A stretch of 64,000 nt of DNA from Alphaproteobacteria bacterium (GTDB taxonomy: Bacteria > Pseudomonadota > Alphaproteobacteria > Micropepsales > Micropepsaceae): assembly GCA_016783965.1 (NCBI GenBank), contig JADHVO010000003.1, forward strand, positions 124,001 through 188,000, read 5' to 3'. Position 1 is the stretch's first letter. Each line of letters opens with the position of its first letter. Below the pieces are notes generated by a model. That model was not told the DNA's origin. It was given only the letters and a program-made list of their open reading frames with translations, and did not search any database. A program made the position numbers and the translations under genes. Shown here piece after piece: positions 24,258-33,795 of this stretch.

Positions 24258-25313
24258 GTGGACTTATCACGACTGAGGGCAATTCTCACGCCTGTTTGGC
24301 GGCCCCTTCTGGCCGCGGCGGCGATTGGCGTTCTCGCGTGGGGGGCGTGGGCGGCCTTCAGCGACCGCGATGACGATCACGATGGTCCCGTGCCGCCGCG
24401 GGTCGCGGTTCTGGACGGCGAGACCGTGGTAACGCTCGATGCTGCGGCCCAGAGGGCAGCGGGAATCGAGGTCGTGGCCGTCAGCAATCGTCCACAGATG
24501 CAGGCCATCCGAGCTTTTGGGGCCGCGGTCGATCCACAAGCCCTATCCGACCTGCACAACAGCTACGTCAATGCCGCCGCACAACTCGGCATGGCCCGCG
24601 CAAAACTTCGACAGTCTCAGCTTGCCTTTGAACGGTCGCAGCGACTGGTCGCGGCTCAGGCCGATACGCTTGCAAATCGCGACGCGGCCGAGGCGGCATT
24701 CCGGGTCGATCAGGCCACCGTTTTGGCCGCGCAGGCTCAACTCCAGACCCTGGCCGCAAATGCGCAGCAAAATTGGGGCTCGACGCTCGGCAACATAGTC
24801 GTACGTGGCGATGCGACCTTTACCCGACTGGCAGCCCGCCAGGATGTTCTTGTTCAGGTGTCGCTCTCTCCCGGGCAATTGCTCGCACAGCCGCCCCATG
24901 AAGCCGCCATTCGATTCGAGAGCGGCCCACGCGTGCCGATCGCATACCTGTCGGATGCGCCCAAGGCCGATCCGCACATTCAGGGAGCGAGCTATTTCTA
25001 TGTTGCGCACGCCACTCCGGGGCTTCTCGCCGGTATGAATGTCGTCGCCGAGCTACCCTCTGATCGCGCGGCTGCCGGAGCCGTGGTTCCTGCGTCAGCG
25101 GTTGTCTGGTGGCAGGGCAAAGCATGGGTCTATGAGCGCACGGCATCGGTGCGTTTTGTGCGACGGCCTCTCGCCGGCGATGCGCTGGCGTCCAATGGGC
25201 CATTCGTGGTCGCTGGTCTGCACGATGGCGCGAGCGTGGTCACGCGTGGTGCGCAGGCCCTTCTTTCCGAGGAGTTCCGGCCGCAGACCGCGGCTGGAGA
25301 GGATCAGGAGTGA
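24258..25313 (+). CDS. RND efflux periplasmic adaptor (CusB/CzcB type)
   Basis: This 351-residue membrane-fusion protein has an N-terminal anchor (LLAAAAIGVLAWGAWAAF), a helical hairpin (QLGMARAKLRQSQLAFERSQ) and a barrel region (VQVSLSPGQLLAQPPHEAAI). The GTG start at 24258 was chosen. A D/H-rich stretch (SDRDDDHDG) follows the anchor. It would link the RND permease to an outer-membrane channel. It overlaps the permease gene by 4 bp. Confidence 0.85.
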   Translation: MDLSRLRAILTPVWRPLLAAAAIGVLAWGAWAAFSDRDDDHDGPVPPRVAVLDGETVVTLDAAAQRAAGIEVVAVSNRPQMQAIRAFGAAVDPQALSDLHNSYVNAAAQLGMARAKLRQSQLAFERSQRLVAAQADTLANRDAAEAAFRVDQATVLAAQAQLQTLAANAQQNWGSTLGNIVVRGDATFTRLAARQDVLVQVSLSPGQLLAQPPHEAAIRFESGPRVPIAYLSDAPKADPHIQGASYFYVAHATPGLLAGMNVVAELPSDRAAAGAVVPASAVVWWQGKAWVYERTASVRFVRRPLAGDALASNGPFVVAGLHDGASVVTRGAQALLSEEFRPQTAAGEDQE

Positions 25314-28300
25314 ATGGCGGGCGCGGAGTGCAGGCAGCGCTCATCGACTTCGCGCTGCGCTTTCGCGGTGTCGTCATCGCGCTGTCTGCACTACTGCTCG
25401 GGTACGGCCTCTATACCCTGACGCAGGTTAAATACGACGTTTTCCCGGAGTTTGCGCCGCCGCAGGTGGTCGTGCAGACGGAGGCGCCGGGCCTTTCGCC
25501 AGAGCAGGTCGAGGCGCTCGTGACCCAGCCTCTGGAGAACAGCCTCAACGGCACGCCCGGCCTCGCCACGCTGCGGTCGGCATCGATCGCCGGGCTATCC
25601 GCCATCACGATCACATTCGATCCGGCCAGCGACATCTATCGCGACCGTCAGCTCGTGCAGGAACGTCTTGCCGTCGCTGCGGGCGGTTTGCCGACCGGCA
25701 TCGGAACACCGTCCATGACGCCACTGACATCGGCGACGGGCACCATCCTCATTGCCGGTCTGACATCAAGAACAAAATCGTTGATGGAATTGCGCACCGC
25801 CGCGGAATGGACGATTGAGCCGCGCCTCCTCGCTGTTCCAGGCGTCGCGAACGTGTCGGTGTTCGGCCTGGAGACACGCACGCTGCAAATCCAGGTTAGA
25901 CCCGACGACATGATCCGGTACGGCATCGGGCTCAACGACGTGTTGGCGATCGCGCAGCGCGCGACGGGAATCCGCGGCGGCGGTTTCATCGATACCGCAA
26001 ACCAGCGGATCGTGATCCAGACCGAGGGGCAGGCACTGGCGGCGGCGGAGCTGGCTCGCACCGTCGTTCTAAACACGGGTGGCGCCAGCGTGACGCTTGC
26101 CAACGTCGCGACCGTCACCGAGGCGCCGGCGCCCGCCATCGGTGCAGCGACCGTCAATGGCGTTCCCGGCGTGCAATTCGTGGTCGCGGGCCAATATGGG
26201 GCCAATACGGCCGAGGTGACGACACGGGTCGAGGCCGCGCTTGCCGCACTCGCGCCAAGTCTTGCGCGGGACCGCATCGTTCTCGACGCAGGCTTGTTCC
26301 GGCCAGCCAATTTCATCGCGACCGCCACCGGGAATGTGCGTGATTCACTTATCATCGGGGGCGTTCTAGTCGTCCTGGTCATTTTTCTGTTCCTCTTCGA
26401 CCTTCGGACCGCGGCGATTTCCTCGGTCACCATTCCACTGTCGCTTCTGGCCGCCGTGATTGTGCTCGCCTGGCTCGGCTACACGCTCAACACGATGACG
26501 CTGGGCGGCCTCGCCATCGCAATCGGCGTTGTGGTGGATGACGCCGTCATCGGCGTCGAGAACATCGTGCGCCGTTTGCGCGAGAACCAGCATGCACCAG
26601 CGCCGCGACCCCGCCTCCAGATCATGCTCGACGCGTGCCTGGAGGTTCGCAGCGCCGTCGCCTACGCGACCTTTGCGGTCGTTCTCGTGGTTCTGCCGGT
26701 GCTTGCGCTGTCGGGCGTCGCCGGCCGGCTTTTCGAGCCCTTGGGCATCGCCTACATCCTGGCCGTTCTTGCCTCGCTCCTCGTCGCGCTGACCGTGACC
26801 CCGGCGCTGTCCATGCAGCTCCTGGCGCACCGGCCGCTCGCGGAAGAAGAGCCGCTGCTGATGCGGCGATCCAAGGCGATGTACCGGGCGGTTCTTGAGC
26901 GGCTCGCCACACGATCCCGTGCGCTGATGCTGACCGCCGTACTCCTCGCCATCGCCGCTTGTGCGATGCTTCCCCTTCTGGGTGCGAGCTTCATTCCCGA
27001 CCTGAAGGAAGGCCATTTCGTCGTCCATATGTCGGCGGTGCCGGGGACATCCCTTGCAGAGTCTCTGCGGTTGGGGAGTCGAGTGAGCGACGCTCTGCAC
27101 CGTTTGCCGGTAGTTCGCTCGGTCACGCAACGCGCGGGACGTGCCGAGCTCGGCGACGACATCTGGGGCACGCATTACAGCGAGTTCGATGTTGACCTGG
27201 TCCCCCTAGGCGGCGCTGAGAACGAGCGGGCAGAGGCCGATATCCGCAAGGCGCTGGCGCCTTTCCCGGGCGCGACATTCTCGATCAAGCCGTTCCTCAC
27301 AGAACGTATGGAAGAAACACTCTCCGGTTATACCGCGGCCGTAGTGGTGAATGTCTTCGGCCCAGACCTCGATCGGCTCGATAGATTCGCGCAACAGGTC
27401 GCGACGGCACTAGGCCGGGTACCCGGCGCCACCGATGTCCAGGTGCAGTCTCCGGCCGGGATGCCGCAGCTTGGCGTCCGTTTGCGCAAGCCTGATCTTG
27501 AACGCTGGGGCATCAACGCCGTCGATGCGTTGGACCTTATCCACGCAGCCTATGAAGGAACGTCCTCGGGCCAGATCTACGACGGTAACCGCACATTCGA
27601 CGTTCTTGTCATTGCCGACCCCAAAAGCCGCTCAAGTCTTGCCGCCGTTGGAGACCTCCCCCTGCGCGCACCAGGTGGGGTTTACGTCCGCCTGAAGCAG
27701 ATCGCGGACATCTACGAAACGACTGGGCGCTACCAAGTCCTTCACGAAGGTGCTCAACGCTTGCAGACGATCACGGCCAATGTCTCGGGTCGCGATGTCG
27801 CCTCGTTCGTCGCCGAAGCTCGGCGCCAAATAGCGAGGCAGGTGCCAATGCCCGGTGATTACCGAGTCGAATTTGGCGGCACTGCTGAAGCACGGGCCCG
27901 CTCGCTTCGTGACCTGCTGGTCAACTCGCTGCTGGCGGCGATCGGGATCCTCATACTGCTCTCGATCGTTACGCGGCATCGCAACAGTCTTCTGCTCGTG
28001 CTGGCCAATATTCCGTTCGCGCTGGTTGGCGGGGTTCTCGCGGTCTTTGCGACGGGCGGTTTGCTGTCCCTTGGCTCCATGGTGGGCTTTGTTGCGCTCT
28101 TCGGCATAACTTTGCGCAACTCCATCCTGATGATCGCGCACTACGAGCATCTCGTCGGCGTCGAACACCGTGAGTGGACGCTCGCAACCGCCATCGAGGG
28201 TTCCGCCGACCGCCTTACGCCTATCCTCATGACCTCCATCGTAACGGCGCTCGGCGTGCTCCCGCTGGCGTTGGCTGCCGGCGAGCCCGGCCGCGAGATC

Positions 28301-28429
28301 GAAGGCCCGATGGCCATCGTTATTCTGGGCGGCTTGGTAACGTCGACCGCGCTGAATCTCCTTGTCTTGCCATCCCTCGCGCTGCGCTTTGGCCGTTTTA
28401 CGCCCGCAGATGGTACATTGGAGACCTGA
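25310..28429 (+). CDS. RND efflux permease, heavy-metal (CusA/CzcA) type
   Basis: This 1039-residue permease has twelve membrane segments in two halves. N-terminal features: KYDVFPEFAPPQVVVQTEAPG, which resembles HME-type pumps, and the TM4 segment AIAIGVVVDDAVIGVENIVR with acidic residues for proton coupling. It should pump cations or small molecules from the periplasm. Which metal cannot be read from the sequence. No outer-membrane partner gene is seen nearby. Confidence 0.88.
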   Translation: MNGGRGVQAALIDFALRFRGVVIALSALLLGYGLYTLTQVKYDVFPEFAPPQVVVQTEAPGLSPEQVEALVTQPLENSLNGTPGLATLRSASIAGLSAITITFDPASDIYRDRQLVQERLAVAAGGLPTGIGTPSMTPLTSATGTILIAGLTSRTKSLMELRTAAEWTIEPRLLAVPGVANVSVFGLETRTLQIQVRPDDMIRYGIGLNDVLAIAQRATGIRGGGFIDTANQRIVIQTEGQALAAAELARTVVLNTGGASVTLANVATVTEAPAPAIGAATVNGVPGVQFVVAGQYGANTAEVTTRVEAALAALAPSLARDRIVLDAGLFRPANFIATATGNVRDSLIIGGVLVVLVIFLFLFDLRTAAISSVTIPLSLLAAVIVLAWLGYTLNTMTLGGLAIAIGVVVDDAVIGVENIVRRLRENQHAPAPRPRLQIMLDACLEVRSAVAYATFAVVLVVLPVLALSGVAGRLFEPLGIAYILAVLASLLVALTVTPALSMQLLAHRPLAEEEPLLMRRSKAMYRAVLERLATRSRALMLTAVLLAIAACAMLPLLGASFIPDLKEGHFVVHMSAVPGTSLAESLRLGSRVSDALHRLPVVRSVTQRAGRAELGDDIWGTHYSEFDVDLVPLGGAENERAEADIRKALAPFPGATFSIKPFLTERMEETLSGYTAAVVVNVFGPDLDRLDRFAQQVATALGRVPGATDVQVQSPAGMPQLGVRLRKPDLERWGINAVDALDLIHAAYEGTSSGQIYDGNRTFDVLVIADPKSRSSLAAVGDLPLRAPGGVYVRLKQIADIYETTGRYQVLHEGAQRLQTITANVSGRDVASFVAEARRQIARQVPMPGDYRVEFGGTAEARARSLRDLLVNSLLAAIGILILLSIVTRHRNSLLLVLANIPFALVGGVLAVFATGGLLSLGSMVGFVALFGITLRNSILMIAHYEHLVGVEHREWTLATAIEGSADRLTPILMTSIVTALGVLPLALAAGEPGREIEGPMAIVILGGLVTSTALNLLVLPSLALRFGRFTPADGTLET

Positions 28430-29644
28430 ATGGTGGATACGCGGAAGCGTCGACGGTCGCCGGTTTCGAATCTGCAAGGCCTTCCAGCCGGCGTCTGGGC
28501 ACTCGGTTTCGTGAGCATGTTCATGGATATCTCTTCGGAGATGATCCACAGCTTGCTCCCGGTATTCTTGGTGAGTGTACTGGGTGCGAGCGTAGAGACA
28601 GTTGGCCTTGTTGAAGGATTGGGCGAAGCCACAGCCTCCATCTCGAAATTGTTCTCAGGTTGGCTAAGTGACCGGCTCGGCGCACGCAAAGCGCTGACAA
28701 TTTTTGGTTACGGACTTGGCGCGCTCTCCAAGCCGTTTTTTGCCATGGCGGCGTCGCTAAGCTTGGTTCTCGGCGCGCGGATTTCGGATCGGCTGGGCAA
28801 GGGAATCCGCGGGGCTCCTCGCGATGCTCTTGTCGGCGACATTACGCCTCCGCCTCTGCGCGGTGCGGCGTATGGCCTGCGTCAGTCGCTCGATACCGTC
28901 GGAGCGTTCGCCGGACCGTTGATCGCCATCGCGCTGATGGCGCTTTTTCACGACAACTTCCGAACCGTTTTGTGGTTGGCGATCGTTCCGGGTCTTGTAT
29001 CCGTCCTAATTCTGGCGGTGTTCGTGCGTGAGCCTGCGCAGCACAAGCCTGCGGAGAAACCGCGCTTTCCCATTCGCTGGTCAGAACTAAGCCGCTTCAA
29101 CATCGCGTTCTGGAGTGTTGTCGGTCTCAGCGCCATCCTCACCTTGGCCCGGTTCAGCGAGGCCTTTCTTATTCTTCGGGCGCAGGTGGCGGGTCTCTCG
29201 CTGGCGTTTATGCCGATGGTGTTGGTCGTCATGAACATCGTCTACGCGCTTGCAGCATACCCCATGGGTATGCTCTCCGATCGCATGGACCGGCGCGCGA
29301 TCCTCGGTCTTGGCTTTGTGGTTCTCATAGCGGCCGATATCGTGCTGGCCACCGCACCAAACCTCATTGTGGTCACGCTCGGTGTCGTACTCTGGGGCCT
29401 GCACATGGGCATGACGCAGGGACTGCTCGCTGCCCTCGTCGCCGATGCGGCCAAGTCCGAGCTACGTGGAACCGCCTTCGGACTGTTCAATTTCGTCAGC
29501 GGCATTGCTACGCTTTTCGCGAGCCTGATCGCAGGTTATCTGTGGCAGACCATGGGTCCGAACGCGACTTTTCTGGCTGGCGCGGGATTCACAATCGCCG
29601 GGCTCATCGCGGCGATATTCTTGTTTCGGCCGGCGGACGCGTAG
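28430..29644 (+). CDS. MFS transporter
   Basis: This 404-residue transporter has twelve segments and the MFS motif GWLSDRLGARKALT after helix 2. It begins immediately after the permease stop, so it belongs to the same operon. The substrate is unknown. The pair RND plus MFS of this type occurs in metal-resistance clusters. Confidence 0.85.
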   Translation: MVDTRKRRRSPVSNLQGLPAGVWALGFVSMFMDISSEMIHSLLPVFLVSVLGASVETVGLVEGLGEATASISKLFSGWLSDRLGARKALTIFGYGLGALSKPFFAMAASLSLVLGARISDRLGKGIRGAPRDALVGDITPPPLRGAAYGLRQSLDTVGAFAGPLIAIALMALFHDNFRTVLWLAIVPGLVSVLILAVFVREPAQHKPAEKPRFPIRWSELSRFNIAFWSVVGLSAILTLARFSEAFLILRAQVAGLSLAFMPMVLVVMNIVYALAAYPMGMLSDRMDRRAILGLGFVVLIAADIVLATAPNLIVVTLGVVLWGLHMGMTQGLLAALVADAAKSELRGTAFGLFNFVSGIATLFASLIAGYLWQTMGPNATFLAGAGFTIAGLIAAIFLFRPADA

Positions 29645-29793
29645 TGCCTTCCATCACCACGCCTCTTTGGTTCGTGCCCGACAGCCTTCTTGATGGGCAA
29701 ACGCATCGACGCGGCGCCTGCAAGAATCAGTGCGGTTATTCAGATAGCAGGTCGCGCGTACCGCCGATTGCTGGCCGCGTATGTGAATTCGCC

Positions 29794-29973
29794 TCAGTCG
29801 CCATCCCGCCCGCTGTCGTCCCGCTGCTCGGTTGCACGAGCATCTGCGGCTCGTTGCAAGTAACGCTGTCTCAGGGTCAGCAAATCGGCTTGAAGGATGT
29901 GATCCTTGACCGAGTTCGCGAACTTGACGCACCGCTCAGCTCTCGCCTCATACGCCGCCGCACTGTAAGGCAT
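29794..29973 (-). CDS. Small helical-hairpin protein
   Basis: This 59-residue protein begins MPYSAAAYEARAERCVKFAN and has the alphaproteobacterial hairpin type, with the ATG at 29973 preceded by a GGGAG-like stretch. Function unknown. The upstream part of a longer frame is not convincing. Confidence 0.5.
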   Translation of the reverse strand: MPYSAAAYEARAERCVKFANSVKDHILQADLLTLRQRYLQRAADARATEQRDDSGRDGD

Positions 29974-30114
29974 GGTCGCTCGCTCCCGTCGCGTAACGAT
30001 TGCAGGATGGGTTTGGCGCGGCCCGCTCGACAGCGTGTGCCACGCCAACCGCCCCGTCCCGCAATCTGTTGACCCAGTCCGAATTGCTTCCGGTGGCGTA
30101 TCCGCCCGTCTCAC

Positions 30115-30623
30115 AGTGCAATCGCAAGTTCGAAGCCAAGCCGCTCGAATGGTCTTTGATCCAAATCAATCAGTCATCAATACAACGCGCGCACGCTATT
30201 TGCCTTTGGCTCATGCGCGGTTCGGTGCGAGCATCGGAGCTGCCGGATGCGGCCAGCGCGACTTCAAGGATCGCGCGAGCCGCATCGGCGCGCGGGCGAA
30301 CGCCTGAATGAAGCGCGTGATGCTCTTTCTTCTTCGACGGTTCAACCGACTTGTCGAGAAGGAACATCGCCAGCCGCGTGTCGCGAAGGCATCCGTTATC
30401 CCGCGAACGAGCAACATGATGCCAAGGACGAGAGCAGCGCCACCTGCTGAAATGGTCTTGCTGGGCATCGCCGGTTTCTAGTCGTTCCAGATATTTGACA
30501 AAAACACTGCTTGTGCTCAGAGCCGCCAAGCGTAGATTCTCGATAGGAGTGGGACACCGCCGCGCATTGCGCGGCCGATTGCAAGAGGAGCGCGAACGTA
30601 GTTTTGCGCCGGAGGAAAATGCG
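30115..30623. other. Gene-poor stretch
   Basis: No confident gene. A minus-strand frame (30211-30468) begins MPSKTISAGGAALVLGIMLL, like a small membrane protein, then degrades. An overlapping frame at 30170-30685 does not look protein-like. Confidence 0.35.
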
Positions 30624-30824
30624 ATGGCCAATGTGACACCGGAGTCACCGGAATCCAAGACGTCCACGGCGATCACCATGAACATGGAGGCCGATCAACT
30701 CAAGCAATTGATCAGGAAGCTGCGCTGGATCGGACAGGATCAGGACGCCGAGCGAATGTGCGCCCGCCTTGCACAAATGGAGACACGGGCGACGGTTCTT
30801 TCGGCACCGTCTGAGACGGACTGA
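30624..30824 (+). CDS. Small protein, unknown
   Basis: This 66-residue protein begins MANVTPESPESKTSTAITMN and has a helix MEADQLKQLIRKLRWIGQDQ. GGAGGA lies 8 bp upstream and fixes the start. No known family. Confidence 0.6.
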   Translation: MANVTPESPESKTSTAITMNMEADQLKQLIRKLRWIGQDQDAERMCARLAQMETRATVLSAPSETD

Positions 30825-31057
30825 GCAACCATATTCTCGGTTCAAGGGCGAAGAAGTCACCGCAGCGTTTCGAGCGCGCGGCCGGAGGCTGCGGCAGGAG
30901 GTTGTTGACGTCCAGCGCGAATCGATCACCCGTCTGGGGCCGATTTTGTCTTAGACTTGGAGCGAGCATCTTTTTCGTCGATCACCACAAACCGGTCGCC
31001 GTCCAGCGAGGCGTTCGACTTCATCCGCGCGCTGGTCACGCCGCTGAACGATGTTTC

Positions 31058-31302
31058 CGACACCGAAATCATAACTGCGATCCGCGCTGAGCAGAATGTT
31101 TGGCGCAAATACCCAGCGAATAATCCGGCCTCCGACAATGATCGCTAAGAGCACACATGAATTGAATGCAATCGTTGATTGGTCCCCCAATATTGGGCAG
31201 AGTTGCGCATGACCGCGACCGCCCCATACCACCAGCGCCGCGTACCGTGTGTCCCACACGCGTGATGGAATTCTGGTGGCCGGTCGCGGTCAACCGACAT
31301 AG
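31058..31302 (+). pseudogene. Decayed copy of the adjacent PilZ gene and its upstream region
   Basis: ATG 31209 opens MTATAPYHQRRV and, after a one-base shift, GILVAGRGQPT then stop (31302), matching the intact PilZ gene (31935) at MAATANQRR and GILVAGRGQPQ. A block upstream (31058-31099) matches 31820-31864 with a 3-bp gap. This is a decayed tandem duplicate. The stretch 30825-31208 otherwise has no clear gene. Confidence 0.5.
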
Positions 31303-31324
31303 GCCACCCTAGGGGGAGGAACTC

Positions 31325-31498
31325 ATGGGCCACTCAAATTTGCCCCTGGCAGAAGGCACCCTGTCTGTCGAGGTGTCGCCACAGAAGCTGGCGGCTGGAA
31401 CGCCAAGGACAAGCCCACAAAGTGCCGGGCAGTGGGTTCGCCACGCCATCCTTTGCGGCGGGAATCTTCTGGGCAGTGTGATAGCGGTGCGCCTTTGA
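31325..31498 (+). CDS. Short ORF with a strong ribosome-binding site
   Basis: This 57-residue ORF begins MGHSNLPLAEGTLSVEV and follows AGGGGGAGGA with a 4-base spacer. It overlaps the next gene by 4 bp (TTGA). No family is recognised. It is below the size of most annotation cut-offs. Confidence 0.45.
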   Translation: MGHSNLPLAEGTLSVEVSPQKLAAGTPRTSPQSAGQWVRHAILCGGNLLGSVIAVRL

Positions 31499-31704
31499 CC
31501 AGGAGGAGAGTCGTCGGCGACGACCGAACCTTTCGGGAAGGTTATATCGATGGCTGGAAAGAGGTCTGCGGTGCCGAATCCATGCCGCCCCACATTCCAA
31601 AGGTTGCGAGTACCGCCAGCCGAACACCCTACCAAGAAGGCCGCAAACGCGGTGCTGAAGCAGCGATGAAGCGCCGTTCGGAAAGGCCTCCAGAGCCAGA
31701 GTAA
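31495..31704 (+). CDS. Small protein with FREGYIDGWK motif
   Basis: This 69-residue protein starts at TTG overlapping the previous stop and has FREGYIDGWKEV, IPKVAS and TPYQEGRKRG, a pattern seen in small hypothetical alphaproteobacterial proteins. Function unknown. Confidence 0.5.
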   Translation: MTRRRVVGDDRTFREGYIDGWKEVCGAESMPPHIPKVASTASRTPYQEGRKRGAEAAMKRRSERPPEPE

Positions 31705-31934
31705 CAATCGTTCGTGCGAGCGCAACAGATGCCGACTTGCCAGTCCTGTGCCCGAAATAGCGTGTCTGCGCCGATTGACACAGCCAGTGTGCGGCTATGC
31801 ATGGCCAGATCAAATCTCTCGACACCAAAATCATCATCACCGCGATCCGCGCTAAGCGGAATGTGCGCCGGCAGATCATCCCTGCAGATAACATCTTCGG
31901 CAACAAACTCGCCGCCCTTGCGCGATGCTCAATG

Positions 31935-32264
31935 ATGGCTGCGACTGCCAATCAGCGCCGCGCAAAACGAGCGCCCCTTGCACGTCCTGGCATCCTGGTG
32001 GCGGGTCGCGGTCAACCGCAATATGCATGCATCATTATCAACATCACGGCCGGCGGTGCGGGAGTCCGAACGCTGGAAAGCACGGCCATTCCCGATAGCG
32101 TGTTTTTGATTTCTTTGGCTGAGAAGCGCGCGTACGCCAGTATGGTCATGTGGCGCAAGCCGCAGACGTTGGGACTCAAATTCGTGACTGTCATCGAACT
32201 CGGTAAAGTGGCTTCCGGTGCGCACGATTTTCTCACGCGCATCTGGACACAGCACAATCGCTAG
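31935..32264 (+). CDS. Small PilZ-like domain protein
   Basis: This 109-residue protein has the PilZ layout NQRRAKRAPL, IIINITAGGAGVRTLESTAI, SVFLISLAEKRAYASMVMWR and LGLKFV. PilZ proteins bind c-di-GMP through an N-terminal RxxxR and a (D/N)xSxxG motif; here the second is ITAGGAG, so binding is uncertain. ATG 31932 or 31935. Confidence 0.6.
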   Translation: MAATANQRRAKRAPLARPGILVAGRGQPQYACIIINITAGGAGVRTLESTAIPDSVFLISLAEKRAYASMVMWRKPQTLGLKFVTVIELGKVASGAHDFLTRIWTQHNR

Positions 32265-32344
32265 TATGCCAATCCGTGCTTTCCGCGCTGGACTCAAGTT
32301 GTGTCCGGCGCGATCATTGCGCTGTGAGGCGCATGGAGAAACCC

Positions 32345-32542
32345 ATGTCCCAGTTGACCGCAAGCTATGAGATTCGATTGTATCTTGCCGACGGTACGCT
32401 CTCCATCGTGATGCTGGCCACGGCTGCTAGCGATCGCGACGCCGAAAACCAAGCACGCGACATGCTCAACAGCGGCATCGCCAGCGCCCAAATCTGGCAT
32501 AGCGGAGAATTTGTCAGTTCCGTACCCGCGCACGCGGCGTAA
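32345..32542 (+). CDS. Small conserved protein, unknown
   Basis: This 65-residue protein begins MSQLTASYEIRLYLADGTLS and has SDRDAENQARDML and IASAQIW. It reads like widely conserved alphaproteobacterial short proteins. GGAG lies 7 bp upstream of ATG 32345, supporting this start over 32333. Confidence 0.6.
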   Translation: MSQLTASYEIRLYLADGTLSIVMLATAASDRDAENQARDMLNSGIASAQIWHSGEFVSSVPAHAA

Positions 32543-32680
32543 CGAAAATGCCGAAGGTGCTGGAAGGTTGAGCGGCGAGGCAAGCGCAAAGCACGCATTG
32601 TGCGCGCCACTAGTACCGCCCGTTGCCAACCACCTAGCCTGAGGCGCACGCTGCAAGCCCTCAGAGGGAGGTAGAGTACG

Positions 32681-32860
32681 ATGATCCCCGTTACGATCAA
32701 TGCCTACTACACCAATGGCACATTCGACCGCCGAGTTGGCGCGTTTCCAGACTTCTTTATCGCGCATGCCGCGTTCCCGGCGTTCAAGACCCTGCTACCC
32801 CACATGACCTTGCGCATGGAGTTTTGCGGCAAAGTTGCTTGCGAGTACCGACCGTGCTGA
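32681..32860 (+). CDS. Small basic protein, unknown
   Basis: This 59-residue ORF begins MIPVTINAYYTNGTFDRRVG and ends CEYRPC, preceded by GGGAGG. It is aromatic-rich with a terminal Cys pair. No family is recognised. Confidence 0.45.
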   Translation: MIPVTINAYYTNGTFDRRVGAFPDFFIAHAAFPAFKTLLPHMTLRMEFCGKVACEYRPC

Positions 32861-33024
32861 GCCGCTCTGACGTGCCGTTGGTAGTACACCCAGCGAAGTC
32901 AATGACGGCCCGCGACCAGCGCAAGCTGCGTCGCGCGGCGCGCCTGACCGCCGTTTGTCCATGCGTTGCACCGATGCGCGGGCTACCTGCACAGCGGCGC
33001 GCTGGGTATCAATAGCGGCGACCG

Positions 33025-33255
33025 TCAACAAGCGCTGGGTAGTCCCTCACCTTTGAATTTTCGGCCTTCTTGGTCCTGGAGGTCAATTTCCAACTTTGCC
33101 CGCGCAATGGCGGCGCTCTTCGCTCCGGTGATTTCGCCGCTAGCTAGGTGGTAGTCGGTCACACACTTTGGTGGATGAATGGCCCAACGCCACCGGTCAC
33201 CGCCCAACTCGGTGACTGAATAGACCACACCCTTATGGTGGACAGGCGAACTCAC
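33025..33255 (-). CDS. Small protein, unknown
   Basis: This 76-residue protein (GTG start 33255) has GVVYSVTELGGDRWRWAIHP and AKSAAIARAKLEIDL, resembling small alphaproteobacterial proteins with a beta-sheet then helix. Function unknown. The preceding part of the frame is Arg-rich and unlikely coding. Confidence 0.5.
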   Translation of the reverse strand: MSSPVHHKGVVYSVTELGGDRWRWAIHPPKCVTDYHLASGEITGAKSAAIARAKLEIDLQDQEGRKFKGEGLPSAC

Positions 33256-33375
33256 GCGGTTTCGGCTCCCGGCGTTCGTGCGGCCCGCGCGGCTTCTGCG
33301 GCTTCGGCGGGTTCGCATCGTCGGTAAGCTGGCACAGATGCGTCATGGCCTGCAATTTTGTCGGCTGCTTGGGCG

Positions 33376-33582
33376 TCATTTCCCGGCGCTGCCTTGAAGC
33401 GGCACGGCGTTCCTTTGCGGAGCCTGCCCGCCGAGGTCTTGCACCATGCGCTCGTACGCGACCGCTAGCCCGAGAATGGCAGCTCGGGCCTCCGTGTCGT
33501 CGATGCTGGCGGCAATGGCGCGCATCTTCTGGGCGCGGCTGCGCCAGCGCAACACACCGATGTCCTGAATTTGACCGCTCAC
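33376..33582 (-). CDS. Small helical-hairpin protein
   Basis: This 68-residue protein (GTG start 33582) has VLRWRSRAQKMRAIAASIDD and AVAYERMVQDLG, the same two-helix plan as the RAEELR-type protein at 7657. Function unknown. Confidence 0.5.
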   Translation of the reverse strand: MSGQIQDIGVLRWRSRAQKMRAIAASIDDTEARAAILGLAVAYERMVQDLGGQAPQRNAVPLQGSAGK

Positions 33583-33795
33583 GACACCCCTCGCGCAAAT
33601 CAGCGCTGAATAATACCTCGGGATTCCGGTGCTCAAAAATCGCGCGGAAAACCCCTCTTTCGAGGATTCTTGTGACGGAAATGCGTGTCCGGGCTTGTCG
33701 TCGCGGGCACTGGCCCCCGAATCGACAAACTCCCGCACCACGATCGATACACTTTAACGTCGCGTCTTCGCCTCGGGCATTACCAGAGGGTCCGG

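Noticed and set aside
26366..27175. 269-codon ORF on the minus strand, and similar ones across 25.6-28.5 kb
   Set aside because: Antisense to the RND permease.
30170..30685. 171-codon ORF on the minus strand
   Set aside because: Cys/Arg/Ser-rich composition, no start signal, and competing short frames.
31334..31951. 205-codon ORF on the minus strand
   Set aside because: It overlaps plus-strand small genes that have Shine-Dalgarno or family support; its own reading has no family.
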